From Leptospira sp. WS58.C1 (GTDB taxonomy: Bacteria > Spirochaetota > Leptospiria > Leptospirales > Leptospiraceae), in the NCBI RefSeq assembly GCF_040833995.1, contig NZ_CP162137.1:1132001-1196000 (forward strand): a stretch of DNA of 64,000 nt, read 5' to 3'. Every line of letters begins with the position of its first letter. Position 1 is the first letter of the stretch. Both the position numbers and the translations under genes were made by a program. The notes under the pieces were generated by a model that was not told the origin of the DNA, did not search any database, and saw nothing but the letters and a program-made list of their open reading frames with translations. Positions 1 to 9,372 of the stretch are shown piece after piece.

Positions 1-3000
1 GGGGATATCAAAAAAGAGGAGCTTGCATTAACTCAAGCCGCATCTCAGGTTACTAAAACCTTGGGGATCCTAAGGTCCAAGCTCCCGAAAAAGGTGTCTT
101 TTTTGGATCCTTTCGGTGCAGTTTTAGAGGAAAGTCTAAACCAGGACGAAACTGAAATTCGTTTATTAGAATCGAGAGGTTCAGTATTTGTACGTATCAA
201 AAATTCCTCCTCTTTAAAATTTATGGATTTTGAGAACGAAACCAAAGCGGAAAGCTGGATCAAATCCCATTTTGAAAAATCAGGTCGTAGTCTGCTTATA
301 GATCCTGGAAATACTTCCGTAGGCGAGAAGTTAGACTCTCAACTTTTCCGGGTCAGTTTTAAACTTTCTTCTTCCGTTTTAAATAAGGAAGAAAAAACTC
401 CCAAAGTGATCTCTTCATTTTTACCGATTTCCGGATGGAATTATAGAAGGGTAGATTCCGACTCTTGGACTTCTATATTAGAAGATACTGATGTTCTTGT
501 AAGCCCTTTTCCGGAGATCAAAGGAGATTCTGCCTTCGGGGAAAGAAAAAGAGACACGTTGGAACTCCGGGAAATTTTTTCCAGAGAGCATAGATTAGGC
601 GCAGTCATACTTACATATTCCGAAAGGCCGAGCTGGCAGCAGATCTTAAAGATCTATACGGGACTTTCGGGTTCCGGTGTGAATGTAATGTATCTATGCC
701 CCGGCGAATCTTGTGTAAAAGAGTCCCTTGAGGAAATTTTTACAGGGAAAGTTTCAAATAATTCTACGATCCGCTTCGGAATACTTTCGGAAAAGTCTGG
801 AAATAGAAACATAGAAGCGGAAAAACTTTTTGCCAAGTCTAGAAAAGATGAAAGGATTTCGGATTTATCGGAAGTGTTTTCCGATCTGCATAAAGCCCGG
901 TCTTACGCGGAACCGAATTCTCATTTGGCTCTAAAAATTGAATCGGATCTTTTGAGAGCTTATCAAAGATTAAAACCAGATCTATCTTTGGATAAAATTT
1001 TCTCCTTACGTTATGAGAATAGGGATCTAAATTCTCAAAGGGAATTGGGATTAAATTTATGTTTGTCCAGGTTACTTGAAACGGAATTTAAGGAGTGTGG
1101 TGAGGTCCCTTTGCCAGAGGCGAAGATAGAAATTCTAAACGGAATCTTGTCTTTAAAGGAAGGAAAATTCCCCGGCACATCTTTAAACGCAAATATTTCC
1201 GCGGATAGATATGATCCGTTCCTATTTAGATTAAAACTTTCTAATTTGGCTTTGGAAGCGTATTATCCGGATCTAGCTTCTACTCAGCTTGGACTTGCAA
1301 AACAATTTATCACTTCCGGTACGGATCTGGAAAATTGGAAGAAGATGGAGGCTCGGATCCGAAAGGAACGAGCACTTTTGGAAGAAGAGGAAGATTTATA
1401 CGAATATTCCGATCGAATCGAAAGGGATCCCAAAGAGAGAAATTATCAAAGGCATTTGGCATATTTAGAAAATCGTAAAAAACTCGGACATAGGATATCT
1501 CCACTTTCTTTGTATTCGGAGATCCATAGTTCTTCTACGGCTTTATTCCAGACATTGGATGCGGAGACTCGATCTTCCGTTTTGGATCTTCTTCGTTATT
1601 CTCTTCCCGAAGAGACTGGGAAGGAGATGGAAGAATTTTTACATTCTTTTGTGGAGCTGGAAAAACTTAAGAAAAATTCCCCTAGACAAACAAGGATCAT
1701 GCTAGAGTTTGCAAAAGCGTATCTCTCCAGGGGAGATTACGATAAGGCAAAGTATTGGGTTTCTAAATCTCAAGGAATTTCGGATGAGTTCCATTCTTCC
1801 GAGATAGAATTTATTAATTCTAAAATTTCTTATTTGGAAGGCAAAAGACCGGAACAAATACGCGGATCGAATTTTTCGGAATATCTTTCCGAATACGAAA
1901 CTGCCTCTTCTAAAAAGTCCGCCGAGTTTGTGGAATTGGCGAATCGTTTTGTTAAGCACAGAAGAAAGAAAAAATTTAGCCCGGCAGAAAGAAGGGAACT
2001 TAACGATTTTATAACATATTTGCAGACTCTTTCTTTTCGGCAAAACGATTCGGAAACGTTTTTCGATCTGGGATTAATTAAAGACAAAATTTCCGCCGTT
2101 CGTCCCGTTTTATTTGGGCGTTCCGTTTCTTATTCCGATCTTCCGAATTTTAATAAGGTATCCTTTATTTTGGAAGAAAAGATCCCCGAAAATCAAGAGT
2201 TTCTCGCTTTGATGGATCTAGGCTTAAAAACTTTCTATATCAAGTTTACAAAAGGAAAGTCAAAAGGGGATCTTGCGTTCAAGGATAACCGAAAGATAAA
2301 GGCTTCCATTTATAAATATAATGAAGAAGCGGATAAGGGAGGAGCGGAGGTATTACTCAGAGAAGCTTTGGAAACGGAGATCCGTCAGAATATTCGTCCT
2401 TCTAAAAACAAGACTACGTATCTATATCTTTCTTCTTATCATTTTTTAGCTCCTATTTTGCCAAAGTCGGAAGAAGAGATCTATTATGTTGCGGATCCGG
2501 AAACTTTGCTTAAAAATCCGATCCACAATGAGAAACAAGAGTTCTGGGACGGTTTCGGGATCGTAACCAAAGACGATCCGAATTCTCCGGATTGGTATTC
2601 TCAGTTGGTGCAACTGGAGAACTTGGAACTTTCTCCTAAAGGAAATCCTGCGATCACTCCTTTTCATGTGGTTCGCGTTCCTTTGGTGGAAGATGGAGAG
2701 AAAGGGATCTTGTTCGGAAATCGCTCCGTTTCCGAAGTGGAGAGTGGTTATTTTCAGGGTGTTTGGATATTGGCTTCTTCCTTCTTGGAAGGTTTTGGGA
2801 ATGCTTCTCTGAACTTAAGAGATTCCTTATATTATTTGGGAAAATTCTGGAAAGGCCCGGGAATCGTGAATCTGGGATTCCAGACGGATACTCATAACTC
2901 TAGATTTTTAAAGGAGATCTCTTCCAGAAAAGAGGACCCTAAAACTTCCCTTCGGAATCGTTTTTTGAAAACGATGGATACTATGAGAGAAGTATATCCT

Positions 3001-3060
3001 GTGGATAAATACTGGAACGGGTATCGTCTGTTTACGACTTCCTTTATTTCGAAGGAGTAG
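1..3060 (+). CDS. TPR/CHAT-like large protein, 5' end outside window
   Basis: The reading frame is open from base 1, so the start lies upstream; 1019 residues are visible. A TTG at 61 is only an internal codon. The middle is helical and TPR-like, for example the stretch with AKAYLSRGDYDKAKYWVSK near residue 580. The last 300 residues resemble a CHAT (caspase-like) domain in outline: a strand with YLYLSSYHFLAPIL, a VWILASSFLEG helix, and a final DKYWNGYRLF that recalls the yWA-F end motif of CHAT domains. I could not find the catalytic His-Gly and Ser-x-Cys motifs, so if it is CHAT it looks inactive or strongly diverged. The TPR character is reasonably clear; the CHAT assignment is tentative. 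No partner gene is visible downstream on this strand. Confidence 0.5.
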   Translation, partial: GDIKKEELALTQAASQVTKTLGILRSKLPKKVSFLDPFGAVLEESLNQDETEIRLLESRGSVFVRIKNSSSLKFMDFENETKAESWIKSHFEKSGRSLLIDPGNTSVGEKLDSQLFRVSFKLSSSVLNKEEKTPKVISSFLPISGWNYRRVDSDSWTSILEDTDVLVSPFPEIKGDSAFGERKRDTLELREIFSREHRLGAVILTYSERPSWQQILKIYTGLSGSGVNVMYLCPGESCVKESLEEIFTGKVSNNSTIRFGILSEKSGNRNIEAEKLFAKSRKDERISDLSEVFSDLHKARSYAEPNSHLALKIESDLLRAYQRLKPDLSLDKIFSLRYENRDLNSQRELGLNLCLSRLLETEFKECGEVPLPEAKIEILNGILSLKEGKFPGTSLNANISADRYDPFLFRLKLSNLALEAYYPDLASTQLGLAKQFITSGTDLENWKKMEARIRKERALLEEEEDLYEYSDRIERDPKERNYQRHLAYLENRKKLGHRISPLSLYSEIHSSSTALFQTLDAETRSSVLDLLRYSLPEETGKEMEEFLHSFVELEKLKKNSPRQTRIMLEFAKAYLSRGDYDKAKYWVSKSQGISDEFHSSEIEFINSKISYLEGKRPEQIRGSNFSEYLSEYETASSKKSAEFVELANRFVKHRRKKKFSPAERRELNDFITYLQTLSFRQNDSETFFDLGLIKDKISAVRPVLFGRSVSYSDLPNFNKVSFILEEKIPENQEFLALMDLGLKTFYIKFTKGKSKGDLAFKDNRKIKASIYKYNEEADKGGAEVLLREALETEIRQNIRPSKNKTTYLYLSSYHFLAPILPKSEEEIYYVADPETLLKNPIHNEKQEFWDGFGIVTKDDPNSPDWYSQLVQLENLELSPKGNPAITPFHVVRVPLVEDGEKGILFGNRSVSEVESGYFQGVWILASSFLEGFGNASLNLRDSLYYLGKFWKGPGIVNLGFQTDTHNSRFLKEISSRKEDPKTSLRNRFLKTMDTMREVYPVDKYWNGYRLFTTSFISKE

Positions 3061-3083
3061 TTGGACGGTACTGTGGCCTAGTT

Positions 3084-3236
3084 TGTAGGAATTCCAACAT
3101 GAATACGAAGCCGGCCCCCACCCAAAATTTCGGGTGGAGGAGGAGGGCTTGTGGGAGAAGCCTGGGATCCTATATCATAAAATTTAATTTTTTACAATCG
3201 AATTTTACGTTTTCTTACATGTTGGAATTCCAACAT
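3084..3236. repeat. MITE-like intergenic repeat, copy 1
   Basis: This gap element starts with TGTAGGAATTCCAACAT (3084-3100) and ends with an 18-base perfect palindrome, ATGTTGGAATTCCAACAT (3219-3236). Between them is a GC-rich part with a CCCCCACCC block, a GGGTGG block, GTGGGAG, then ATATCATAAAAT and TTTACAATCG. The same order of blocks recurs at 16867-17147. The shared outer motif and inner blocks suggest one dispersed non-coding element, possibly mobilised in trans. It lies between the converging ends of the CHAT-like gene and the aminopeptidase gene. Confidence 0.6.
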
Positions 3237-3277
3237 TTGGGTTACTATTATTCGTCAATTACTGTCTAAAAGGAAAA

Positions 3278-4354
3278 TTACTTCCCCTCCAACAATACTT
3301 TTCTTTCCTCCGCCGTTTTCTCTCGTAACTTCCTCATCTCCTCGTGAAATTTAGAAAAATCCTTTCCGACTTCTAAAAATCTTTTTCTGAAATAGGAAGT
3401 TCCAGAATTGTATCGAAGTGTTCCGATAAAATCTTCGTTATTCCAATCTTTCTCCGCGAGTTTTTTGGAATTGATCCTGGTCCATTTTGTTTGGAGAAGT
3501 TTTTTACGGAAGTCGCCGATGATCTTCTTTTTTTTCTCTCGTAATTGATCTTCTGTCCCGCCTTCCGAATAAGCGGCTTTGAGTATATTGGCAGTTTCGA
3601 AAATTAAATTTTTATAAAGTTTTGTTTCTTCTTCCGATTTTTTTCTTTCCGAAAGTAGTTTTGGACCTCCGATCTTTAGGATATATGCGTCCGAGCCTTC
3701 GTCTTCCACAAAACTTGCATAACTTTCGTTGAAGATAGAGTCTCCCGGGAAATATACAGTCGCGTGGGCCATTTCATGGATGACGATAGAGGCTAAATCT
3801 CCCGGATCTTCGTAAAGTTGAGAAGAGAATAATGGATCTTCGAACCATCCTAAAGTGGAATATCCTGCAGTGATCCGTATTCTAGTATCGAAACCTTGGT
3901 CTTTCAGAAATTGTTCTTCTTCTTTCGCTTTTTCTAATTGGAAATATCCTTTGTATGGAACCGTCCCTGCGATCGGGAACCACCATGTATAGGATTCGAA
4001 TCGTAATGGATGGCAGGCGCTTACATGCCAACCGATTGCTGGTCGGTCCAATTGTACAAAACTTTTAAATCCGCCTTCGGGAGAGAGTGCGAGTTCTTGG
4101 ATCCCGAATTCTCGGATCTTCTCCACTTCTTTTAATTTTGTTTTGGTAGTTTCAGGTATTTCCGGATCGGCTAAAACATCCGAGATCGCTTTTCTTTGCA
4201 ACAGGATCTTTGCCTGTTCTTTTCCCAGATGATAGAGATAGGGAATACATCCTTGGCCGGAAAAGAATAGAAAAAACAAAACGGGTATCCCCGAAAAGAA
4301 TCCGAGTCGACGATTCTTTCCGTTAGGTAGAAGGTGGGTTGAGTCTGATTGCAT
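3278..4354 (-). CDS. Predicted aminopeptidase lipoprotein (PF10023 family)
   Basis: The protein matches the predicted aminopeptidase family PF10023 (COG4324): the WWFPIAGTVPYKGYF block, AGYSTLGWFEDPL, and the zinc-binding HEMAHATVYFPGD followed by FNESYASFVEDEG are all in the expected order. HExxH plus the downstream Glu would bind zinc. The chosen start at 4354 has AGGAAG ten bases upstream and gives a signal sequence ending in SGQGC, so a lipoprotein anchored in the envelope is likely. The open frame extends to 4468, but that extension would be antisense to the htrA-like gene and would push the signal inward. The start codon overlaps that of the divergent gene at 4353. The substrate is unknown. 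Confidence 0.85.
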   Translation of the reverse strand: MQSDSTHLLPNGKNRRLGFFSGIPVLFFLFFSGQGCIPYLYHLGKEQAKILLQRKAISDVLADPEIPETTKTKLKEVEKIREFGIQELALSPEGGFKSFVQLDRPAIGWHVSACHPLRFESYTWWFPIAGTVPYKGYFQLEKAKEEEQFLKDQGFDTRIRITAGYSTLGWFEDPLFSSQLYEDPGDLASIVIHEMAHATVYFPGDSIFNESYASFVEDEGSDAYILKIGGPKLLSERKKSEEETKLYKNLIFETANILKAAYSEGGTEDQLREKKKKIIGDFRKKLLQTKWTRINSKKLAEKDWNNEDFIGTLRYNSGTSYFRKRFLEVGKDFSKFHEEMRKLREKTAEERKVLLEGK

Positions 4355-5453
4355 GAATTTTCGTCTTCCTAAAATCGTTTGGGTCAATGTCGGACTTTTG
4401 GTTTTATTCCTATTCGTCCTCATTCTCCCGGGAGAAGGAGGTTTGTCCTCCTTTTTCCGAGGCGGCAAGCCTCTCAGTTATTCCGACCAAAAAGCAGGGA
4501 TCGAATTGCAGAATGCTTTTCGTAACGTTTATAATTCAGCAAAGGGTTCCGTAGTTTCTATCCGGACCAAAAAAACGGAAGCGATCACGAGTCCCTATCA
4601 ATATTTCGATTATCGGACCGAAAAACTTTCCTCTTTCGGGAGCGGGTTTCTGATCCATGAAAAAGGGTACGTTGTCACAAATTTTCACGTTATCTCCGAC
4701 GCGGAAAGTATAGAAGTAATTGCCTCCGATGGTAGTGTTTTCCCCGCTAAGTTTGTGGGAAGCCATGAAAGAGCGGATATTGCTCTTCTGAAAATCAAAG
4801 AAGGAAGCGGACTCAAGCCTGTTTCTTTCGGAGATTCGGACAAAATTGAAGTAGGGGATTGGGCGATCGCGATCGGTTCTCCTTTCGGTCTGGAAAGATC
4901 TTTTTCCGTGGGCGTAGTTTCCGCAAAGTACAGGGAAGATCTGGATGAGACGGGCCAAACTCATATCCAGACAGATAGTATGATCAACCCAGGTTCCAGC
5001 GGTGGTCCGCTTCTTAACATTTACGGAGAAGTGATCGGGATCAATCGTCTAATACGGAGCGACTCAGGTAGGAATACCGGCATCGGATTTGCCATCCCGA
5101 TGAATTACGCCAAAAAGATCATCCAGCTGATCGAAGAGAATAAAGGTAGGATTATCCGACCTGCTACCCTGGGTGTGATGGCGACAGTTCCGCTTCCGGA
5201 TCACAGAAAGGCTCTCGGAATTCCTGCGGATTGGAATGGCGTCTTGGTATACGATATGGATCCAGGATCTTCTGCGGAAAGTTCAGGTTTGAAACGATAC
5301 GATTTCATTATGGAAGCAAACGGGATCCAAGTGAAAAATATTAATGATCTGAGGGAACAGGTCGGAATAGTAGGATTAGGCGGCAGGTTAAAACTTAGGA
5401 TCTACAGGGAAAAATCCCTGGAAGAACTGACCGTTCGATTGATACAGAAATAA
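4353..5453 (+). CDS. HtrA/DegP-like trypsin-family serine protease with PDZ domain
   Basis: This is a 366-residue S1C protease. An N-terminal membrane anchor (about residues 9-25) precedes a trypsin-like domain with the triad H112 (VTNFHV), D142 (RADIALL) and S216 (NPGSSGG). One PDZ domain follows at about 290-355 (GVLVYDMDPGSSAESSG...). The single PDZ and the anchor resemble DegS more than DegP, so a role in envelope protein quality control or regulated proteolysis is likely. The family's usual GNSGG is GSSGG here, with the catalytic serine intact. The start codon overlaps that of the divergent aminopeptidase gene by two bases, so each promoter must sit inside the other gene. A GAAGGTGGG stretch about 15 bases upstream is the only candidate ribosome site. 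Confidence 0.9.
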   Translation: MNFRLPKIVWVNVGLLVLFLFVLILPGEGGLSSFFRGGKPLSYSDQKAGIELQNAFRNVYNSAKGSVVSIRTKKTEAITSPYQYFDYRTEKLSSFGSGFLIHEKGYVVTNFHVISDAESIEVIASDGSVFPAKFVGSHERADIALLKIKEGSGLKPVSFGDSDKIEVGDWAIAIGSPFGLERSFSVGVVSAKYREDLDETGQTHIQTDSMINPGSSGGPLLNIYGEVIGINRLIRSDSGRNTGIGFAIPMNYAKKIIQLIEENKGRIIRPATLGVMATVPLPDHRKALGIPADWNGVLVYDMDPGSSAESSGLKRYDFIMEANGIQVKNINDLREQVGIVGLGGRLKLRIYREKSLEELTVRLIQK

Positions 5454-5478
5454 TTTTTCTAAAATCATAAGGCTAGAC

Positions 5479-6783
5479 ATGAGAAGAAATATCGTTCATA
5501 GCGGTGCTGACGCTCTCATTTACGAGATCCGTCAGATCGTAGGAGTCGCTAAAAAGTTAGAAGCACTCGGAGTTCCGATTACGTACGAGAATATCGGGGA
5601 CCCCATCCAGAAAGGAGAGAAGGTCGCTCCTTGGATGAAAAAAATCGTTTCGGATCTGATCCTCGAAGATAAGTCTTGGGCCTATACGGCTACCCAAGGA
5701 TTCGAAAAAACTAGAAACTTTTTAGCGGACAAAGTGAACGAAAGAGGCGGAGCCCAGATCACCGCAGATGATATTTTATTTTTTAACGGACTTGGCGACG
5801 CGGTCGCTAAAATTTTCGGCTTCTTAAGAAGAGAAGCGCGGGTCATAGGACCGAGCCCTGCGTATTCTACACTTTCTTCTGCGGAAGCGGCTCACTCCGG
5901 TTATGAGCATATGACCTATAATTTGAATCCGGAACAGGGTTGGATGCCCGATCTGGAAGATATCGAGAATAAGGTCAAATACAACGATTCTATCGCAGGT
6001 ATTCTTCTCATCAACCCGGACAATCCTACCGGCGCTGTGTATGATAAAAACGTAATGCGTGAGATCGTTAAGATTGCGGAAAAATACGATGTAATGCTTA
6101 TCTGCGACGAAACTTACGCTCATGTGAATTATTCCGAAACCGGCACAATCCATCTTTCCGAAGTGATCGGAAATAAGGTACCCGGAATGGCACTTCGTTC
6201 CGTGTCCAAGGAATTTCCTTGGCCCGGAGGAAGATGCGGCTGGCTGGAGATATTCAACAAGGATAAGGATCCTATTTTTGCACGTTATGTAAAATCTCTC
6301 TTGGATGCTAAGATGCTGGAAGTATGTTCTACCACACTTCCTCAAATGGCGATTCCGGAAGTATACTCCCATCCTCAGTTCCTTCCTCATTTGAAAGAAA
6401 GGAATGAGAAGTTCAAAAAGAAGGCAAAACTCGCAACCGAATCCTTTAAAGGACTCAAAGGTGTGACAGTTGTTGAACCTAAGGGAGCTTTCTATCTTAC
6501 GGTTGCATTTGATAAGGGAGTTTTAGGCGATAAGATGACTCTTCCGATCTCCAATTCGAAAGCGGAAGAATTTATTCGTCCTTTGCTTGCGAATTGTGCT
6601 CCGGATCGTAGATTTGTGTATTATCTTCTGGCTTCTACTGGGATTTGCGTTGTGCCACTTTCTTCTTTCTGCACGGATCGAGACGGTTTCAGGGTCACTC
6701 TTCTGGAAGAAGACGAAGAGAAGTTTCGTTGGATCTATAGCACTTTAAGAAAGAGCATAGAGGATTACACAACTTCCGCTTAG
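5479..6783 (+). CDS. PLP-dependent class I/II aminotransferase
   Basis: The 434-residue protein has the full fold-type I aminotransferase set: NPDNPTG at about 179-185, D210 and Y213 (CDETYAH) for the cofactor ring, K244 in SVSKEFPWPGGRCGW for the Schiff base, and R252 just after it. It would transfer an amino group between an amino acid and a 2-oxo acid in the cytoplasm. The motifs do not settle the substrate; aspartate, alanine or aromatic amino acids are all possible. It begins 25 bases after the protease gene and its stop is followed within three bases by murI, so it is probably co-transcribed with murI and may help supply amino acids for the cell wall. That link is inference. Confidence 0.85.
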   Translation: MRRNIVHSGADALIYEIRQIVGVAKKLEALGVPITYENIGDPIQKGEKVAPWMKKIVSDLILEDKSWAYTATQGFEKTRNFLADKVNERGGAQITADDILFFNGLGDAVAKIFGFLRREARVIGPSPAYSTLSSAEAAHSGYEHMTYNLNPEQGWMPDLEDIENKVKYNDSIAGILLINPDNPTGAVYDKNVMREIVKIAEKYDVMLICDETYAHVNYSETGTIHLSEVIGNKVPGMALRSVSKEFPWPGGRCGWLEIFNKDKDPIFARYVKSLLDAKMLEVCSTTLPQMAIPEVYSHPQFLPHLKERNEKFKKKAKLATESFKGLKGVTVVEPKGAFYLTVAFDKGVLGDKMTLPISNSKAEEFIRPLLANCAPDRRFVYYLLASTGICVVPLSSFCTDRDGFRVTLLEEDEEKFRWIYSTLRKSIEDYTTSA

Positions 6784-6786
6784 GAT

Positions 6787-7578
6787 ATGAAAAACGATAA
6801 AGAAAGAGTTCCTAAGATCGGAGTGATGGATTCCGGAATGGGAGGACTTTCCGTTCTAAAGGAACTCTTGGATCTCCCATACTCCGCGAGTTTTCTCTAT
6901 TACGGTGATCTTGCAAACGCTCCTTACGGAGAGAAGCAGACTTCCGAAGTTTTGGAACTGACTCGTAATGTGTGTAATATCTTCTTAGAGCAAGAAGTGG
7001 ATGCGATCCTTCTCGCATGTAACACCGCAACCTCCGCATCCGCTTCCAAACTAAGAGAAGAATTATCGGTACCTGTGTTCGGAATGGAACCCGCGATCAA
7101 ACCTGCACTCCTCGCTCATCCTGACGAAAAAATTGCGTTACTCGCCACTTCGGTCACTCATAGAGAAGAAAAATTGCAGGCATTAAAATCCGAATTAGGA
7201 GCATTCGAAAGAGTGGTCCATTTGAATTGCGACGGGCTAGCTAGCTTGGTGGACCAAGGGAAATGGGAAGAAGCCAGACTTCTTCTTCAAAACATATTAA
7301 AAATTCCTCAAGAACAAGGGATCAGATCGCTCGTATTGGGATGTACACATTACGTATTCTTAAAAAGCGAAATACAAGAACTGTATCCTGAGGCTATTCT
7401 TCATGATGGGAACCAGGGGACGATCCGCCATTTAGTCAGATCTCTTCATTTGGACGAAAAACAAGGGCAGCCCAACTATACACTGTTCTTTTCTTCCGTC
7501 ACAAATAGGGAAGAAGCGGAGGGTTTTGCATCGAGTTTATTACAGAAGAGTTCCGGTCTCCCTCCCTATAAGAGGTAG
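6787..7578 (+). CDS. murI: Glutamate racemase
   Basis: MurI interconverts L- and D-glutamate, providing D-Glu for peptidoglycan. The 263-residue sequence shows the family motifs: GVMDSGMGG with D15 and S16, YYGDLANAPYG, the first catalytic cysteine C78 in LLACNTATSAS, and the second, C186, in VLGCTHYVF. Length is normal for the family. The gene follows the aminotransferase after three bases, with TAGGAT supplying a short ribosome site, so translation of the two is probably linked. Confidence 0.95.
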   Translation: MKNDKERVPKIGVMDSGMGGLSVLKELLDLPYSASFLYYGDLANAPYGEKQTSEVLELTRNVCNIFLEQEVDAILLACNTATSASASKLREELSVPVFGMEPAIKPALLAHPDEKIALLATSVTHREEKLQALKSELGAFERVVHLNCDGLASLVDQGKWEEARLLLQNILKIPQEQGIRSLVLGCTHYVFLKSEIQELYPEAILHDGNQGTIRHLVRSLHLDEKQGQPNYTLFFSSVTNREEAEGFASSLLQKSSGLPPYKR

Positions 7579-7648
7579 AAATTTTTTTCCTAAAGAGGTT
7601 TTTTTTGGTTCCCGGTCTAGGCGCTTTGTATTAGCTTTATGAATCCGT

Positions 7649-8260
7649 ATGAACTCTATATCCATATCAAAGCTAGTTACGATCCTGTTGGTTCCGAGCC
7701 TTTTTTTCTTCTGCAAACCTAAAGAGGAAGAAACTAAGGATGCAATTGTTTCCTTCATCGTAGGAAAGGCGACTGCGGAAAAAGCGGGCTCCGTTCTGAA
7801 AGCAAACGATCGTGTTGTGGAATCCGAAATCGTAAAAACGGATCAGGATGCCACCTTAGATTTAACCACTACTTTAGGGACAGTCCGACTCTTAGGCGGT
7901 TCCGAGGCTTCTATCGCCGCATTAAGAGCGGATCAAAATTATATTAAGATCAACTCCGGCAATATTTTGGTAAAAGTCGCCAAACTGAAAAAGAACGAAT
8001 CCATCTCGATTGACACTCCTACCGTGGTTGCCGCAGTCCGAGGCACACAATTTTGGGGCCAAGTGAATCCCGCCAACGAAACGGGAACTTTTGCCGTTCG
8101 TGAAGGTAGTGTCCAGATTACCCGAAAAGACGACGAGGCTCGGGTTTTGGTAAAAGCGGGAGAAGCTGTGGACTTAGGACCTGGGATCAAGGCATTAAAA
8201 GTTCGCCCTGCGGCTGCGGGAGAACTCTCCGCAATGGAACAAATCGATCAAATGAAATAG
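7649..8260 (+). CDS. FecR-domain lipoprotein
   Basis: A 203-residue protein with a short signal ending in SLFFFC, so C22 would be lipidated. The rest reads as a FecR domain: a strand-rich core including VKTDQDATLDLTTTLGTVRLL, then a second half with TPTVVAAVRGTQFWGQV and VREGSVQI. FecR domains here are free-standing, without an adjacent FecI sigma factor or TonB receptor, as is common in Leptospira lipoproteins, so a signalling role should not be assumed. It sits between murI and purM with 70 bases of leader and no evident terminator. Confidence 0.85.
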   Translation: MNSISISKLVTILLVPSLFFFCKPKEEETKDAIVSFIVGKATAEKAGSVLKANDRVVESEIVKTDQDATLDLTTTLGTVRLLGGSEASIAALRADQNYIKINSGNILVKVAKLKKNESISIDTPTVVAAVRGTQFWGQVNPANETGTFAVREGSVQITRKDDEARVLVKAGEAVDLGPGIKALKVRPAAAGELSAMEQIDQMK

Positions 8261-8313
8261 CTTTTTTTCTGGGCATTAGACCCGATCCGGGAATTCTGTT
8301 CTGGAGCGGGTCC

Positions 8314-9351
8314 ATGCAAGAAGAAATCAGTTATAAATCCGCCGGAGTCGATACGGAAGCCGGCCAAGAATTCGTCAAAAAAATCAAACAAAATGTGGAA
8401 TCCACCCATGGCCCCAGAGTTCTCGGTGGGCTTGGAGGATTTTCTGGTGCCTTCGACGTTTCCTTTCTCAAAAATTATAAAAACCCGATATTACTAAGCG
8501 GTACGGATGGAGTGGGCACCAAGGTGGAGCTTGCTCGTTTATTCAATATCCATGATACGATCGGCATAGACTTGGTCGCGATGTGTGTGAACGATATTCT
8601 CGTCTCGGGCGGAGAGCCTTTATTTTTCTTAGATTATATAGCTTGCGGCAAATTGATCCCGGAAAGAATGGAAAGGATCGTCGCCGGTATCGTAAAAGGT
8701 TGTAAACTTTCCGGAGCGGCACTGCTTGGCGGAGAAACTGCGGAACATCCGGGCACCATGGACCAGGATGAATACGATTTAGGCGGATTCGTCGTAGGAG
8801 CAGTGGAGAAGGAAGACTTAATAGACGGATCCAAGATCAAAGCCGGCGATATCGTCTTAGGTTTAGAATCTTCCGGTCCTCATAGCAACGGATTTTCCCT
8901 CATCCGCAAATTGTATTTGGAGGGCGGAAGGAGACTTCCCGCAGATCCTGAGTTAGTCGGTTTCCTAAAAGAATTCGCACTTCGTCCTACAAGGATCTAT
9001 GTCCAGAGTATACTGAACCTGACCAAGAAGGTAGAAGTGAAAGGAATGGTGCATATCACCGGAGGAGGTTTTTACGAAAACATTCCTAGGGTGCTTCCTG
9101 ATGCATTTGCTGTAGAAATTCGAAGAGAAAAACTTCCGGAGAATCCGTTCTTTGCCCGAGTTCAGAAAGATTTTCCTTCTCTATCCGAAAAGGAATTGTA
9201 TTCCACTTTTAATATGGGAATCGGATACATAGTCATCGTTTCTCCCGAGTCCGAATCCGGCGCGATCTCTGCCTTGGAAGAAAAAGGAGAACTGGTCCAT
9301 AAAATCGGAGTAATCGCTTCGAAAAATAAAGAGTCTGTTCTTTTTGTCTGA
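8314..9351 (+). CDS. purM: Phosphoribosylformylglycinamidine cyclo-ligase (AIR synthetase)
   Basis: PurM closes the imidazole ring in purine synthesis, converting FGAM and ATP to AIR. The 345-residue protein has the family's N-terminal YKSAGVDTEAG, the LSGTDGVGTK loop, DLVAMCVNDI, the GGETAEHPG motif, GLESSGPHSNGFSL and HITGGGFYENIPR, all in order and at normal length. It starts 53 bases after the FecR lipoprotein. No other pur gene is next to it. Confidence 0.97.
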   Translation: MQEEISYKSAGVDTEAGQEFVKKIKQNVESTHGPRVLGGLGGFSGAFDVSFLKNYKNPILLSGTDGVGTKVELARLFNIHDTIGIDLVAMCVNDILVSGGEPLFFLDYIACGKLIPERMERIVAGIVKGCKLSGAALLGGETAEHPGTMDQDEYDLGGFVVGAVEKEDLIDGSKIKAGDIVLGLESSGPHSNGFSLIRKLYLEGGRRLPADPELVGFLKEFALRPTRIYVQSILNLTKKVEVKGMVHITGGGFYENIPRVLPDAFAVEIRREKLPENPFFARVQKDFPSLSEKELYSTFNMGIGYIVIVSPESESGAISALEEKGELVHKIGVIASKNKESVLFV

Positions 9352-9372
9352 TATTTTCTAACCGGCAGATAT

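Noticed and set aside
4355..4468. N-terminal extension of the aminopeptidase
   Set aside because: It would be antisense to the HtrA-like gene and would put about 38 charged residues before the signal; the ATG at 4354 has a ribosome site.
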